Both the position numbers and the translations under genes were made by a program. Of a DNA stretch of 64,000 bases, positions 44,975 to 53,661 are shown piece after piece (position 1 is the first letter of the stretch; each line of letters opens with the position of its first letter). The notes below the pieces were generated by a model. It had not been told where the DNA came from. It made no database searches and was given only the letters and a program-made list of their open reading frames with translations. The stretch is from VXMF01 sp965206775 (lineage in GTDB: Bacteria; Acidobacteriota; Terriglobia; Bryobacterales; UBA6623), in NCBI GenBank assembly GCA_965206775.1, contig CBDBKU010000003.1, positions 868,001 through 932,000 of the forward strand, written 5' to 3'.

Positions 44975-45685
44975 TCAGAACTTGCGAGCCATGAGTGTGA
45001 ATCCGCCCTTCGTTAGCCGATCCTTGGCGGAAACGGCGTCCGCGTCATTGCGGAAAGGCCCCACATACACCCGGAAAAGGCCGTCATCGTTGGCGGGCTG
45101 GATCTTCGCTTGAAACCCCTCGCTTCGCAACCAGTCGACCAGCTGCTTTGCGTTCGTGCGCTCGCTGAGCGCTGCTATTTGGTAGTGCAGCCTGCCATTG
45201 GAATCCGACGTAGGCCGCTCTCGTTTCTTGGCTGGGGCGGGAACGTTCGGATCCGGAACCGGCGCCGCTTCGGGCTTCGGAGCGACCGCCTCCGGCCCTT
45301 CGGGCTTCGCCTGGACGCTGGGCTTGGGCTTTACTCGCTCCTGAAGCTGGCTTGCCGCCGGACGGCCAGTCGCGGACTCGGTTTCGGTTGCCGTCGAGAC
45401 TGGCTCGCTTGACGGCCTAGCGGGCTCTTCCAGAATCCGGCGACTCTCTTCGATCGGTTCCAGCAATACATCCGGAATGGCAACGGTCTCGGGAGGAATT
45501 CTCGCGCCGCTCGCCAGAAATGCCAGCAGGCTCGGCTGCCCGAGGAGCGCCCGCTTGTGCCCTGTTTCGAAGCCCCAGAAATAGGTTCCTCCGAGAACAA
45601 GACCGACTAGGATCGCAAGTCCCAGAACCTGCTTCAGACCGAATACGACCTCGATCTCGTCCTTGGACTTCGCCTTTCTAGGCAT
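44975..45685 (-). CDS. SPOR-domain membrane protein
   Basis: 236 residues: a short basic N-terminus, one transmembrane helix (about 18-38, V-L-G-L-A-I-L-V-G-L-V-L-G-G), a Pro/Glu/Lys-rich periplasmic linker (about 60-160), and a C-terminal SPOR domain (about 165-236, including Y-Q-I-A-A-L, then F-Q-A-K-I and R-V-Y-V-G-P-F). SPOR domains bind denuded septal peptidoglycan, so it probably localises to division sites. It lies 31 bp after the slipin stop on the same strand and may share its transcript. It is convergent with rsgA. Confidence 0.88.
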   Translation of the reverse strand: MPRKAKSKDEIEVVFGLKQVLGLAILVGLVLGGTYFWGFETGHKRALLGQPSLLAFLASGARIPPETVAIPDVLLEPIEESRRILEEPARPSSEPVSTATETESATGRPAASQLQERVKPKPSVQAKPEGPEAVAPKPEAAPVPDPNVPAPAKKRERPTSDSNGRLHYQIAALSERTNAKQLVDWLRSEGFQAKIQPANDDGLFRVYVGPFRNDADAVSAKDRLTKGGFTLMARKF

Positions 45686-45716
45686 GCATCAATTCTACAT
45701 TGAGAAAACAAAGCTC

Positions 45717-46487
45717 CTAGGCTTTGTTTGGTGGATTTCCTTGATCCGCCCACTTGGAAAGCCCGCGGAACAGGTCGATTGGGAGAGGCAGAACGATCGT
45801 GGTGTTCTTCTCGGCTCCAATCTCTGTCAGCGTCTGCAGGTAGCGCAGCGTAATCGAGGCCGGCTGGCTGCTCAGCGTCTCGGCAGCTTCCGTCAGCTTG
45901 GCGGCCGCCTGCATCTCGCCCTCGGCATGGATGACCTTCGCGCGCCGTTCCCGCTCGGCTTCCGCCTGCCGGGCGATCGCGCGGATCATTTGCTCGGGAA
46001 GGTCGACATGCTTGACTTCGACGATCTGGACCTTGATGCCCCACGTTCCCGTCTGTTCGTCGAGCGTCGCCTGCAACCTGGCATTCAGCTTCTCTCGCTG
46101 GCTCAGCAGTTCGTCCAGGTCGGCTTCTCCCAGCACCGAACGGAGGCGCGTTTGCGCCAGCTGCGAAGTGGCATGGACGTAATGCTTCACCTCGACGACT
46201 GACTTGGCCGGATCGAGCACTCGGAAGAAGACGACGGCGCTGACCTTGACGGTGACGTTGTCGCGGGTCACGACGTCCTGCGAAGGCACTTCGAGAGTCT
46301 CGACGCGCAGCGGGATGCGCACGATACGGTCGATGGGACGGAACACAAGGATGATGCCCGGGCCCTTGACATGTGGCAGGAGGCGACCGAGGCGGAAGAT
46401 CACGCCCCGTTCGTACTCGGTCAGGATCTTGATGCTGTTGATCAAGTAGAGGCCGATGATGCCGATGATCACAAGTGTGAAGTTCAT
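45717..46487 (-). CDS. Slipin (SPFH/stomatin/prohibitin-family membrane protein)
   Basis: 256 residues from the ATG at 46487 (M-N-F-T-L-V-I-I-G). A G-G-A-G sits 6 nt upstream, so I prefer this to an in-frame start 30 nt earlier. One N-terminal membrane helix (4-20) is followed by the SPFH domain: E-Y-E-R-G-V-I-F-R-L-G-R, then P-S-Q-D-V-V-T-R-D-N-V-T-V near 70, then an Ala/Glu-rich coiled coil (A-E-A-E-R-E-R-R-A-K) near 185. Slipins form oligomeric microdomains and are processed by NfeD-type proteases; an NfeD gene lies 660 bp upstream on the same strand. Confidence 0.93.
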   Translation of the reverse strand: MNFTLVIIGIIGLYLINSIKILTEYERGVIFRLGRLLPHVKGPGIILVFRPIDRIVRIPLRVETLEVPSQDVVTRDNVTVKVSAVVFFRVLDPAKSVVEVKHYVHATSQLAQTRLRSVLGEADLDELLSQREKLNARLQATLDEQTGTWGIKVQIVEVKHVDLPEQMIRAIARQAEAERERRAKVIHAEGEMQAAAKLTEAAETLSSQPASITLRYLQTLTEIGAEKNTTIVLPLPIDLFRGLSKWADQGNPPNKA

Positions 46488-46877
46488 TTGAGGCTCCTTC
46501 GAGGCAGCTGCGCCCATCCGTCAAGCCCGCCCGACAAGGTCATCCCGGATCGACCCGCGCGACGGTCCGGCCAAGACGCCGGATGCTGTTTAGAATTCTA
46601 GCCGATCGTACGGGACCCCGCAGTGCAGCGCAGATCGGCCGGGGATTCGAGGCCCCGGATTCGATCAGGGGACGAGCCTCGACCGGCGTGCCCGGTGGAT
46701 GATCTCGCCCGCAGGTCGCCGGTCGGACCTGGCGGCGACTTACCCGACGACGCGCAATTCCACTCCGTCCTGCCGCATGGCAGCCATCCCGCGAGGCGGG
46801 ACGCCCGTAAGCACCGGGATGAACTGCATCACCGGAGTTTCGGTGCAGCACAGCCATCCGTCATCCGGAGCACTCGG
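46488..46877. other. Stretch between slipin and the Fic remnant
   Basis: About 390 bases with no supported gene. A 6-bp hairpin at 46639-46658 (CCGGGG / CCCCGG) contains a T-loop-like sequence, but no tRNA can be folded around it. Confidence 0.4.
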
Positions 46878-47138
46878 CTACTCCAACTCACCGTTTTCGC
46901 CAACCGTGACGGTTCCTGTCGGGCGGAGGGGCATGGCGACAACGTCGCGCGCATGGCGACGTTCCCCGGCTCGGGCCAGCGCACCCTTGGCAACCAAGTC
47001 AGCGAGGTCACGTGTCGAGGTTGCGGGCGAGGCACCCGTGATCGTCCTATAGTTGCCTGCACTTAGGTCGGCGCCGAACCGATCATTTCCGTTCATGTTC
47101 GGGCTCGTCTCTCGGAAGCCGCTTTGGACTCTTGCCAA
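46878..47138 (-). pseudogene. C-terminal winged-helix remnant of a Fic-family protein
   Basis: The minus strand reads L-S-A-G-N-Y-R-T-I-T-G-A-S-P-A-T-S-T-R-D, then L-A-D-L-V-A-K-G-A-L and G-E-R-R-H. This matches the winged-helix tail of Fic/DOC proteins (typical form ARxYxxITGxSxATAxRDLxxLVxKGxL). No Fic core motif (H-P-F-x-x-G-N-G-R) exists on either side. The fragment lies between nfeD and the slipin gene, which are usually adjacent, so it may be the scar of an inserted and since decayed gene. An independent small winged-helix protein is possible but less likely. Confidence 0.5.
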
Positions 47139-47149
47139 GACAATCCAAG

Positions 47150-48472
47150 CTAGTCGACGCTCTGGCGAGGCTCTACTTCAAGAGTCATTCCGTTCACGGA
47201 CACGATGCGGACTCTCTGGCCTGCTGCCACGGCGGAATCCGATCGGGCGTTCCACAGTTCCCCGTGGACGAAGACCGTGCCATCGGGGTTGAGCTCGGAT
47301 CGGGCGTCGCCGAACTCGCCGACCATCGCCTCGGAACCGGTGGTGACCTTGTACCGGAATGAGCGGATCGCCAGTTGCAGGAGGAATACACTGATCGCGG
47401 CGAACGGGAGCGTGATCGCCGCCGCGGGCACCCAGCCGATCTGGAGTTCGGGAACGTCGGTATCGACGAGGATGACGATGCCGAGGATCATCGCGATCAC
47501 CCCGCCGGTTGCTAGGATCCCGTTCACCGGCGTCATCGCCTCGATGACGAAGAACGCGACCGCGAGCAGCATCAGCGCAACTCCGGCCAGATTGATCGGC
47601 AGGAGGGAGAGCGCCATCAGGCCCACGATGAGAAGGATCCCGCCGAGCACGCCCGGAACGATAAGCCCGGGGTTCGTGAATTCGATATAGACACCGGCGA
47701 GGCCGACCACCAGGACCAGCAGAGCGATGCTGGGGTTGACAAGCGGAAGCAGGACGCGCTGGCGCAAGTTGGGGGCATAGCCGTAAGTCTCCGCGCCAGC
47801 CAGGTTCAAGGTCTCCTCGGTCCCGTCGAATCGAACGATGCTGCGACCGTCGAGCTGGGCCAGCAAGTCATCGACATCCTTTGCGATCACCTCGATCAGA
47901 TTCGCCTCGAGAGCGTCCTCCTCGGTAAACGACTTGCTCTCCAGGACCGCTTCGACGGCCAGTTCGCTGTTCCTGCCGCGCTTGTCCGTGACAGCCCGTA
48001 GCGAAGCCGCCGTGTCGTTCTCGATTTTCTGCTTCATCGTGCCTTCGATCTCGCCGCCCATTGCGAGAACCGGGTGAGCGGCACCAGTGTTGGTGCCGGG
48101 AGCCATTGCGGCGATATCGGCAGCGACCAAGATGATAAATCCGGCAGACGCCGCATGCCCGCCGCTAGGCGTGACATAGGTGATCACAGGAACCGGCGAT
48201 GCCAGAATCGCTTGGACAATTTCGTTGGTCGCCTGGAGCAGTCCGCCCGGCGTGTTGATTCGCAGCACGACCGCAGCCGCCCCGGCTTCCTCGGCCTGGC
48301 TGAGTCCCTCGATCACGATCTCGCGTGTCAACGGGTGGACGGCGGTGTCCAAGTCGAGAACCAAGACACGCGCCCCCGGCTCGGCAGCCGAGATTCCGAG
48401 CAGCGCAAGCGTAGCCAGCACCACCCAGAAAGCAGGGCGAGAGGAGCGATTCGATTCCCAGGAGGCCTGCAT
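47150..48472 (-). CDS. NfeD-family membrane-bound serine protease
   Basis: 440 residues from the ATG at 48472 (M-Q-A-S-W-E-S-N). A signal-anchor segment (13-30) precedes a ClpP/SppA-like protease domain with R-I-N-T-P-G-G near 71 and S-G-G-H-A-A-S109-A-G, where Ser109 is the expected nucleophile. Four to five membrane helices (about 255-380) and a C-terminal NfeD OB-fold domain (G-E-F-G-D-A-R, then V-R-I-V-S-V-N-G-M) complete the long form. The known partner of this class is a slipin, here the 45717-46487 gene. It is divergent from the phosphatase gene at 48633. Confidence 0.92.
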   Translation of the reverse strand: MQASWESNRSSRPAFWVVLATLALLGISAAEPGARVLVLDLDTAVHPLTREIVIEGLSQAEEAGAAAVVLRINTPGGLLQATNEIVQAILASPVPVITYVTPSGGHAASAGFIILVAADIAAMAPGTNTGAAHPVLAMGGEIEGTMKQKIENDTAASLRAVTDKRGRNSELAVEAVLESKSFTEEDALEANLIEVIAKDVDDLLAQLDGRSIVRFDGTEETLNLAGAETYGYAPNLRQRVLLPLVNPSIALLVLVVGLAGVYIEFTNPGLIVPGVLGGILLIVGLMALSLLPINLAGVALMLLAVAFFVIEAMTPVNGILATGGVIAMILGIVILVDTDVPELQIGWVPAAAITLPFAAISVFLLQLAIRSFRYKVTTGSEAMVGEFGDARSELNPDGTVFVHGELWNARSDSAVAAGQRVRIVSVNGMTLEVEPRQSVD

Positions 48473-48632
48473 TTCACACTCAGTGTAGTGCAGGCAGCCA
48501 TCCGGGCGGATGGCAGCACTCCCGCCACTGCGGTATGGCAAGCGGTGCTGGAGGCCCCGGCGGCTCTGGCACGCACGACTGGGCATTGGAGCCGACAGGG
48601 TGAGTCGCTTGCACGTAAAATGGTTAATTCCT

Positions 48633-49391
48633 ATGAAGTCTCTCGGACTTAGTTTCAGCAAGTCCGAGAAGGTGCTCGCGGCGCTCGCGGCTGCCACTCT
48701 AGTCCTCTGGCTCCTACAGCCGACGTTTTCGTTCCTCCAGCCGTACCGACAGTTCGCTCTCGCTCTCCTGCTGATCCTCGGCGGCCTGATCTCGATGATC
48801 CGCCTGACGGCGGTCGGGCAGTGGCTCGTCCGCAAGTTCCTCTGGAGGGTCCGGCACCGGATGGTCGCGGTGTTCTTCTTCGTCGGTGCGCTGCCGATCT
48901 CGATTGGCGCGCTGCTGGCGATCTGGGGGGTGCTCCTGCTGCTAGGTCCCTTGACCGCCTACATGGTCGCGACGCAGTTCCAGAGGCAGGTCGAGCGAAT
49001 CCAAGCAACGGCCCAGCCATTGCTCTGGCAGCTCCGGGACGAACCGCAAGCCGGCCGGCTTGCAATACTCGAGCGCTTCCACGCACAAGCCGAGGAAACA
49101 TTCCCGGGCATGGCGATCCAAGCCGACTTTCCAGCAGCGCGGATCTCTTTTCCGGAAGAGTCCCTGCCGGGGGAAATGCCGTCCAAGCTGCGGACAGAAC
49201 GGACACTGGTGCGCGGGGAGGACGGACTGTATCTCGCGGCCTTCGCGGAGGAAGACCAGGCGGGCGGCAAGGTCGTCATCGTCGTCCCAGTGACACAGGA
49301 ACTGATGCGGAGAATGATGCCTGGGCTCGGTGTCCTTGCTGTCAGTCTGGAGAGCTCCGAGGATGCCGCTCCAGGTGGCCGGTGGTCCTGA
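48633..49391 (+). CDS. RsbU-type phosphatase, N-terminal membrane/sensor part (gene interrupted)
   Basis: 252 residues from the ATG at 48633 (M-K-S-L-G-L-S-F). Two to three hydrophobic segments (about 16-30, 40-58 and 80-110) precede an extracytoplasmic region that ends V-T-Q-E-L-M-R-R-M-M. The gene stops at TGA 49389-49391 after residues that look out of frame. The HAMP and phosphatase domains continue 40 bp on, from 49431. The +3 frame from 49388 to 49470 gives a plausible linker (S-P-V-V-E-A-G, then A-E-A-G-V-P-P-P), so two small compensating indels may be involved rather than one nonsense change. Confidence 0.75.
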   Translation: MKSLGLSFSKSEKVLAALAAATLVLWLLQPTFSFLQPYRQFALALLLILGGLISMIRLTAVGQWLVRKFLWRVRHRMVAVFFFVGALPISIGALLAIWGVLLLLGPLTAYMVATQFQRQVERIQATAQPLLWQLRDEPQAGRLAILERFHAQAEETFPGMAIQADFPAARISFPEESLPGEMPSKLRTERTLVRGEDGLYLAAFAEEDQAGGKVVIVVPVTQELMRRMMPGLGVLAVSLESSEDAAPGGRWS

Positions 49392-49430
49392 GTCCCGTCG
49401 TCGAAGCAGGACCCCAGATCGCGGAGGCCG

Positions 49431-50612
49431 GTGTGCCTCCCCCAGCGGCATCCTCTGGACTGGGGAGTCTATTGGCCCATTGAATCGCCAATCCTTGACT
49501 GGGAGACGGACCAGGTCGACACCGCCACCTATGTCCTGCAGACTCGGCTATCCGCCCTGTGGGGCACAATCTTCGCAAACCAGTCCGAAGCTACGTTCGG
49601 CCTGTTCACGCTCTTCGGCTATTTGCTCATGGCGGCATTCGGAGCAAGCGTGCTCGTGTCCTTGGTGATCGCCACCTCGCTGACACGGACGCTGACGCGC
49701 GCTGTAAACGACCTTTACCTCGGGACGAAGCACGTCAACGAAGGGGACTTCAGCTACAGGATTCCGGTCTCAGGGAGCGATCAGGTCAGCGACCTCTCGC
49801 GCTCGTTCAACGCGATGACCCAGTCGATCGAGGAACTGATCGAGGAATCGAAGCGCCGACAGCAGCTCGAGGCGGAACTCGAGATTGCGCGCGAGGTGCA
49901 GTCGAGGCTTTTCCCCGCAAAGCCGCCAAGGCTCGACGGCCTCGAAGTACTGGGCATCTGTCGGCCGGCCAGTTCGGTTTCCGGGGATTTCTTCGACTAC
50001 GTGGATCTCGACAACCGCCGCTTGGCTATCAGTTTCGGCGACGTGTCGGGCAAGGGCATCTCGGCGGCGCTCGTGATGGCCTCGCTGCATTCGATCGTCC
50101 GCGCCCAGCTCGCGCTGCTCCACGGAGACAGCTCGCAGCCGCTCAAGCGCTCCGCAGCCAGGCTCGTCGAACGGGCCAACCTGCAACTCTGCGAGAGCAC
50201 CGCGCCCGAGAAGTTCTCTACTCTGTTTTTTGGGGCCTACGACGCGCCAAGCGGCACGCTGGCCTACTCGAACGCGGGCCACCTGCCTCCGCTACTGCTT
50301 CGGAACGGCACAATGGAGCCGCTCGAAGTCAACGGGATGATCGTGGGAGCCTTCCCTTTCGCCGAGTACACCGCGACAACCCTGTCGCTGGAACGGGGCG
50401 ATATCCTCGTTGCTTACACGGACGGAATTACGGAACCTGAGAACGGAGCTGGCGAGGAGTTCGGCGAGGAGCGCTTGCGCGAGGCGTTGAGCAAGAGCGC
50501 GGGCATGCCGCCGCGCGAGTTCATCCAAGGCGTGATGAACGAGGTGATCGCCTGGACCGGTGAATCGACGCTGCAGGACGACATGACGATGCTGGTGGTG
50601 AGGAAGCAATGA
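49431..50612 (+). CDS. RsbU-type PP2C phosphatase with HAMP domain (C-terminal part)
   Basis: A 393-residue frame with a membrane helix (about 55-80), a HAMP domain (about 82-135) and a short coiled coil. The SpoIIE/RsbU-like PP2C phosphatase domain follows from about 150: S-G-D-F-F-D-Y near 185, then F-G-D-V-S-G-K-G-I-S-A-A-L, G-H-L-P-P near 285, and D-D-M-T-M-L-V-V at the end, all metal-site motifs. Such proteins dephosphorylate anti-anti-sigma factors in partner-switching pathways. The true N-terminus is most likely the 48633-49391 frame, making one signalling phosphatase. The stop overlaps the next ATG by 4 nt. Confidence 0.85.
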   Translation: MCLPQRHPLDWGVYWPIESPILDWETDQVDTATYVLQTRLSALWGTIFANQSEATFGLFTLFGYLLMAAFGASVLVSLVIATSLTRTLTRAVNDLYLGTKHVNEGDFSYRIPVSGSDQVSDLSRSFNAMTQSIEELIEESKRRQQLEAELEIAREVQSRLFPAKPPRLDGLEVLGICRPASSVSGDFFDYVDLDNRRLAISFGDVSGKGISAALVMASLHSIVRAQLALLHGDSSQPLKRSAARLVERANLQLCESTAPEKFSTLFFGAYDAPSGTLAYSNAGHLPPLLLRNGTMEPLEVNGMIVGAFPFAEYTATTLSLERGDILVAYTDGITEPENGAGEEFGEERLREALSKSAGMPPREFIQGVMNEVIAWTGESTLQDDMTMLVVRKQ

Positions 50613-51634
50613 AGACTCGCGGGCCCATGCGCGTGCCCTTGCAGCGAAGTGTCGCGCTGGCCGTGCTCACGGCAAGCGTGCTGGCAGCAGGCACGCTGGG
50701 ATTCCACTTCATCGAGGGAGAGGGCCTGTTCGACAGCTTCTACATGACGCTGATCACCCTGACGACCGTCGGCTATGAGGAGATCATCGATCTAAGCCAG
50801 GAAGGCCGCTACTTCAATGCGGTCCTCATCATGTCCGGATTTGGCATCGTGTTCATCGCCCTTGGCATGATGGCGGACACGCTGCTGCAACTTGAGTTGC
50901 ACAATTTTTTCGACCAGAGAAGGACAAAACGCATGATCGACAAGATGTCCGGCCACTACATCGTTTGCGGATTGGGCCGCGTGGGAAGGGGCGTAATCCA
51001 GCGGCTTCAGCGGAGCGGAGTGAAGTTAGTAGCGATCGACAACGATATCTCGCACCAGAGCTGGGCGCTCGAGAACGATGTGCCGCTGCTGGTCGAGGAC
51101 GCGACGCTCGACATCGTGCTGAAGAAGGCTGGCGCGAAACGCGCCAACGGCTTGGTCGCGGCCACTAGCAGTGACGCCGTGAATGTCTATATCACCCTTT
51201 CGGCACGCGTGATCAATCCGGACTTGCGGATCGGCGCGCGAGCGAGCGACGAGGAATCGAGCAAGAAGCTCAAGCAGGCCGGGGCGAACACAGTGTTCAC
51301 CCCGTATTCCTTCACCGGCTACCGGATCGCCCAGGCCCTGCTTCGCCCCGAGGTCTCGAACTTCCTGGACATCGCGTCCGCGGTCGAGCATTCGGAAATG
51401 GATCTCGATATCGAGGAATACCACGTCACCGCGCGCAGCCGATGCAAAGGGAAGACAATCGGCGCATCCGGATTGACTGACGCGCTGGACGTAGTCGTGC
51501 TGGCAATCACCAAGTCGGGTGGGTCGCTCCGGTTCAACCCTCCGGCGGACACTTTCGTCGACTTGAAGGACGTGCTGATCGTGATGGGCCGGCGGGCGAC
51601 GCTGGACCGGATGAAGCACGAAATGGGCGGCTGA
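50609..51634 (+). CDS. Potassium-channel-like protein with RCK (TrkA-N/TrkA-C) domains
   Basis: 341 residues: a membrane helix (about 14-34), a pore loop with T-L-T-T-V-G-Y-E-E near 48-56, a second helix (about 69-90), then a cytoplasmic RCK module (Y-I-V-C-G-L-G-R-V-G-R-G, nucleotide-binding) and a TrkA-C domain at the end. The selectivity filter has T-V-G-Y-E where channels usually have T-V-G-Y-G, as seen in several prokaryotic RCK channels, so selectivity cannot be assumed. ATG overlaps the phosphatase stop; the stop overlaps the next start by one base. Confidence 0.9.
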   Translation: MKTRGPMRVPLQRSVALAVLTASVLAAGTLGFHFIEGEGLFDSFYMTLITLTTVGYEEIIDLSQEGRYFNAVLIMSGFGIVFIALGMMADTLLQLELHNFFDQRRTKRMIDKMSGHYIVCGLGRVGRGVIQRLQRSGVKLVAIDNDISHQSWALENDVPLLVEDATLDIVLKKAGAKRANGLVAATSSDAVNVYITLSARVINPDLRIGARASDEESSKKLKQAGANTVFTPYSFTGYRIAQALLRPEVSNFLDIASAVEHSEMDLDIEEYHVTARSRCKGKTIGASGLTDALDVVVLAITKSGGSLRFNPPADTFVDLKDVLIVMGRRATLDRMKHEMGG

Positions 51635-53196
51635 TGCTGCGTGTCCTGACAGCGGCCGAGATGCGCGAGGCGGATCGCGTTACGATTGTCGACCGCCAGG
51701 TTCCGAGCCTCGTGCTGATGGAGAACGCGGCATTCGCGGTCACCCAGCAGGTGGTCTCGATGTTCCCGGATCTATCGCGCGAAAAGGTGCTGGTGCTCTG
51801 CGGCAAGGGCAACAACGGGGGAGACGGTCTGGCGGTGGCCCGTCAGCTGATGCTGCAGTACCCTCGTCTGGACTTGACCGCAGTCCTGATCGCCGAACCG
51901 GACCGCCTCTCGCCGGATGCGCAGGCCAACTGGAGAATGCTGGCAGCCCAGGACTACGCACCGCGCGCCGCCCCCACCGGCAATGCATGGCGCGACCTGC
52001 TCCCCGAAATAGCGGACTCGACAGTCATAGTGGACGCCGTTCTCGGAACGGGACTGGCAGGACCCGCGCGCGGGATGCCGAAACGGGTGATCGCAGACGT
52101 CAATGCCGGCTTTCGCCGCGCGACGGTCGTCGCCGTGGACATGCCGTCCGGCCTAGGCAGCGATTCGGGCGATCTGCTCGGCGACTGCATGCGGGCCGCC
52201 TGCACTGTCACCTTCACCGCTCCAAAGGCGAGCCAGGTGATGCCGCCCTCGTGCGAACGAGTCGGAAACCTGAAAGTTGCCCGAATCGGCACGGCCGAAT
52301 CCGTGCTAGAGGCGCTGCCCGGCCCTCGGATCATGCTGAGCGAGGCCGCCGACTCCGCAGAGTACGCGCGTCCCAGGATCCGGGCGGGACACAAGGGAAG
52401 CTACGGCCACGTGATCGCCATCGGAGGATCGCGATCGAAGCCCGGCGCGATTCTGATGGCGGGGACGGCTGCGCTGCGGGCCGGGGCTGGCCTCGTGACC
52501 GTCGCGACGGCCACAGGAGCTTCGGAAGCCGTCATCGCCGCGACGCCGGAGCTCATGCTGGAGCTGGGCCGGGAACTCGGTGACGGCTCGCTGGGGCCGA
52601 ATTCGTTCGACGAGGGGATCTTCCGAGGAAAGACGGTCGCTGCCCTCGGACCCGGCCTCGGCAACTCGGATTCGAACCGCGCGCTGGCGCGGAAAGTCTA
52701 CGAGGAGTGTCCGCTCCCCCTGGTGGTCGATGCGGACGGCCTCGCAGCGATCCGCCCGGCCAGTGCCGCTCCCCGATCCGCTCCGACCGTGCTGACGCCC
52801 CATCCCGGCGAAATGGCCCGCTTGGTCGGGACCGACACGGCGGATGTCCAGGCCAACCGGCTGCGCACGGTGCGGCAGGTTGCGGCGCAGACCGGGGCGT
52901 GCGTGGTGCTGAAGGGCCAGCGCTCGCTGATCGCTTCGCCGGACGGCGACGTGGCCGTCAACCCAACCGGCACGCCGGGCATGGCCACGGCGGGCGCGGG
53001 CGACATCCTCACCGGGATGATCGCCGGGTTGCTCGCTCAATATCCGGATCTGCCGGTCTTCCGGACCGTGGCCGCCGCGGTCTACCTGCACGGACTGGCG
53101 GGCGAGGTGGCGAGCGACGCGCTTTGCGAGCAGGGCGTGGTCGCTACCGACATCGGCCGGTACCTCGCGGATGCCCGGAGGGCCGTGGGCACGTGA
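51634..53196 (+). CDS. nnr: Bifunctional NAD(P)HX epimerase/ADP-dependent dehydratase
   Basis: 520 residues joining YjeF_N (epimerase, residues about 1-210, with C-G-K-G-N-N-G-G-D-G) and the carbohydrate-kinase-like dehydratase (about 230-520, with A-L-G-P-G-L-G, then L-T-P-H-P-G-E-M-A-R-L and the catalytic G-A-G-D-I-L-T-G). It repairs hydrated NAD(P)H. This fused form is common in bacteria. Its start overlaps the channel gene stop (TGATG), and its stop overlaps the tsaE GTG (GTGA), so four consecutive genes are coupled. Confidence 0.95.
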   Translation: MLRVLTAAEMREADRVTIVDRQVPSLVLMENAAFAVTQQVVSMFPDLSREKVLVLCGKGNNGGDGLAVARQLMLQYPRLDLTAVLIAEPDRLSPDAQANWRMLAAQDYAPRAAPTGNAWRDLLPEIADSTVIVDAVLGTGLAGPARGMPKRVIADVNAGFRRATVVAVDMPSGLGSDSGDLLGDCMRAACTVTFTAPKASQVMPPSCERVGNLKVARIGTAESVLEALPGPRIMLSEAADSAEYARPRIRAGHKGSYGHVIAIGGSRSKPGAILMAGTAALRAGAGLVTVATATGASEAVIAATPELMLELGRELGDGSLGPNSFDEGIFRGKTVAALGPGLGNSDSNRALARKVYEECPLPLVVDADGLAAIRPASAAPRSAPTVLTPHPGEMARLVGTDTADVQANRLRTVRQVAAQTGACVVLKGQRSLIASPDGDVAVNPTGTPGMATAGAGDILTGMIAGLLAQYPDLPVFRTVAAAVYLHGLAGEVASDALCEQGVVATDIGRYLADARRAVGT

Positions 53197-53648
53197 CCTT
53201 CAGGACAGCGTCAGCAGACGAGACCACCGCGGTCGGAGCGGAAATTGCAGCCCGCCTGAAGCCGCCGGCGGTCGTCATGCTGATCGGCGATCTCGGAGTG
53301 GGCAAGACCACGATGGCGAAGGGAATCGTGGCCGCACTCGGCGTCGCACCTGCCGAGGAGGTGCTCAGCCCGACGTTCTCGCTCGTCCACGAATACGCAG
53401 GGGACCCGAAGGTCTATCACCTCGATCTCTTCCGGCTCGACACGGTGCCCGAGATCGAGACGCTGGGCTTGGAGGACCTCTGGGAAGAGCGCGCCATCGT
53501 AATCATCGAATGGGGGGAGAAGTTCGACCGGCAACTTCCCGGCGAGAGGCTCGAAGTGCGCATGGAGTACGACGGCGAGGATACGCGGCTCATTCGGCTC
53601 GATGGGCCGGCGAGCATCCGAAAATGGCCGGTTCCTGTATCGGTATAA
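53193..53648 (+). CDS. tsaE: tRNA threonylcarbamoyladenosine biosynthesis ATPase TsaE
   Basis: 151 residues starting at the GTG at 53193, which overlaps the nnr stop by 4 nt; the frame is open upstream within nnr but homology begins here. Walker A G-D-L-G-V-G-K-T-T near 33-41, the S-P-T-F-S switch near 63, H-L-D-L-F-R-L near 78 and I-I-E-W-G-E-K near 108 define TsaE (YjeE). It is needed with TsaB and TsaD for the t6A37 tRNA modification. Length is standard. Confidence 0.94.
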   Translation: MTFRTASADETTAVGAEIAARLKPPAVVMLIGDLGVGKTTMAKGIVAALGVAPAEEVLSPTFSLVHEYAGDPKVYHLDLFRLDTVPEIETLGLEDLWEERAIVIIEWGEKFDRQLPGERLEVRMEYDGEDTRLIRLDGPASIRKWPVPVSV

Positions 53649-53649
53649 T
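53644..53649 (+). promoter_or_regulatory. TATAAT box upstream of ruvA
   Basis: A perfect -10 hexamer spans the tsaE stop codon, 13 bases before the ruvA ATG. No good -35 hexamer is obvious 16-18 bases upstream, so it may be a weak internal promoter or chance. Confidence 0.3.
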
Positions 53650-53661
53650 TCCCAACAAGCC

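Noticed and set aside
46639..46658. Possible tRNA T-arm (CCGGGG hairpin with T-loop-like sequence)
   Set aside because: No acceptor, D or anticodon arm can be folded around it.
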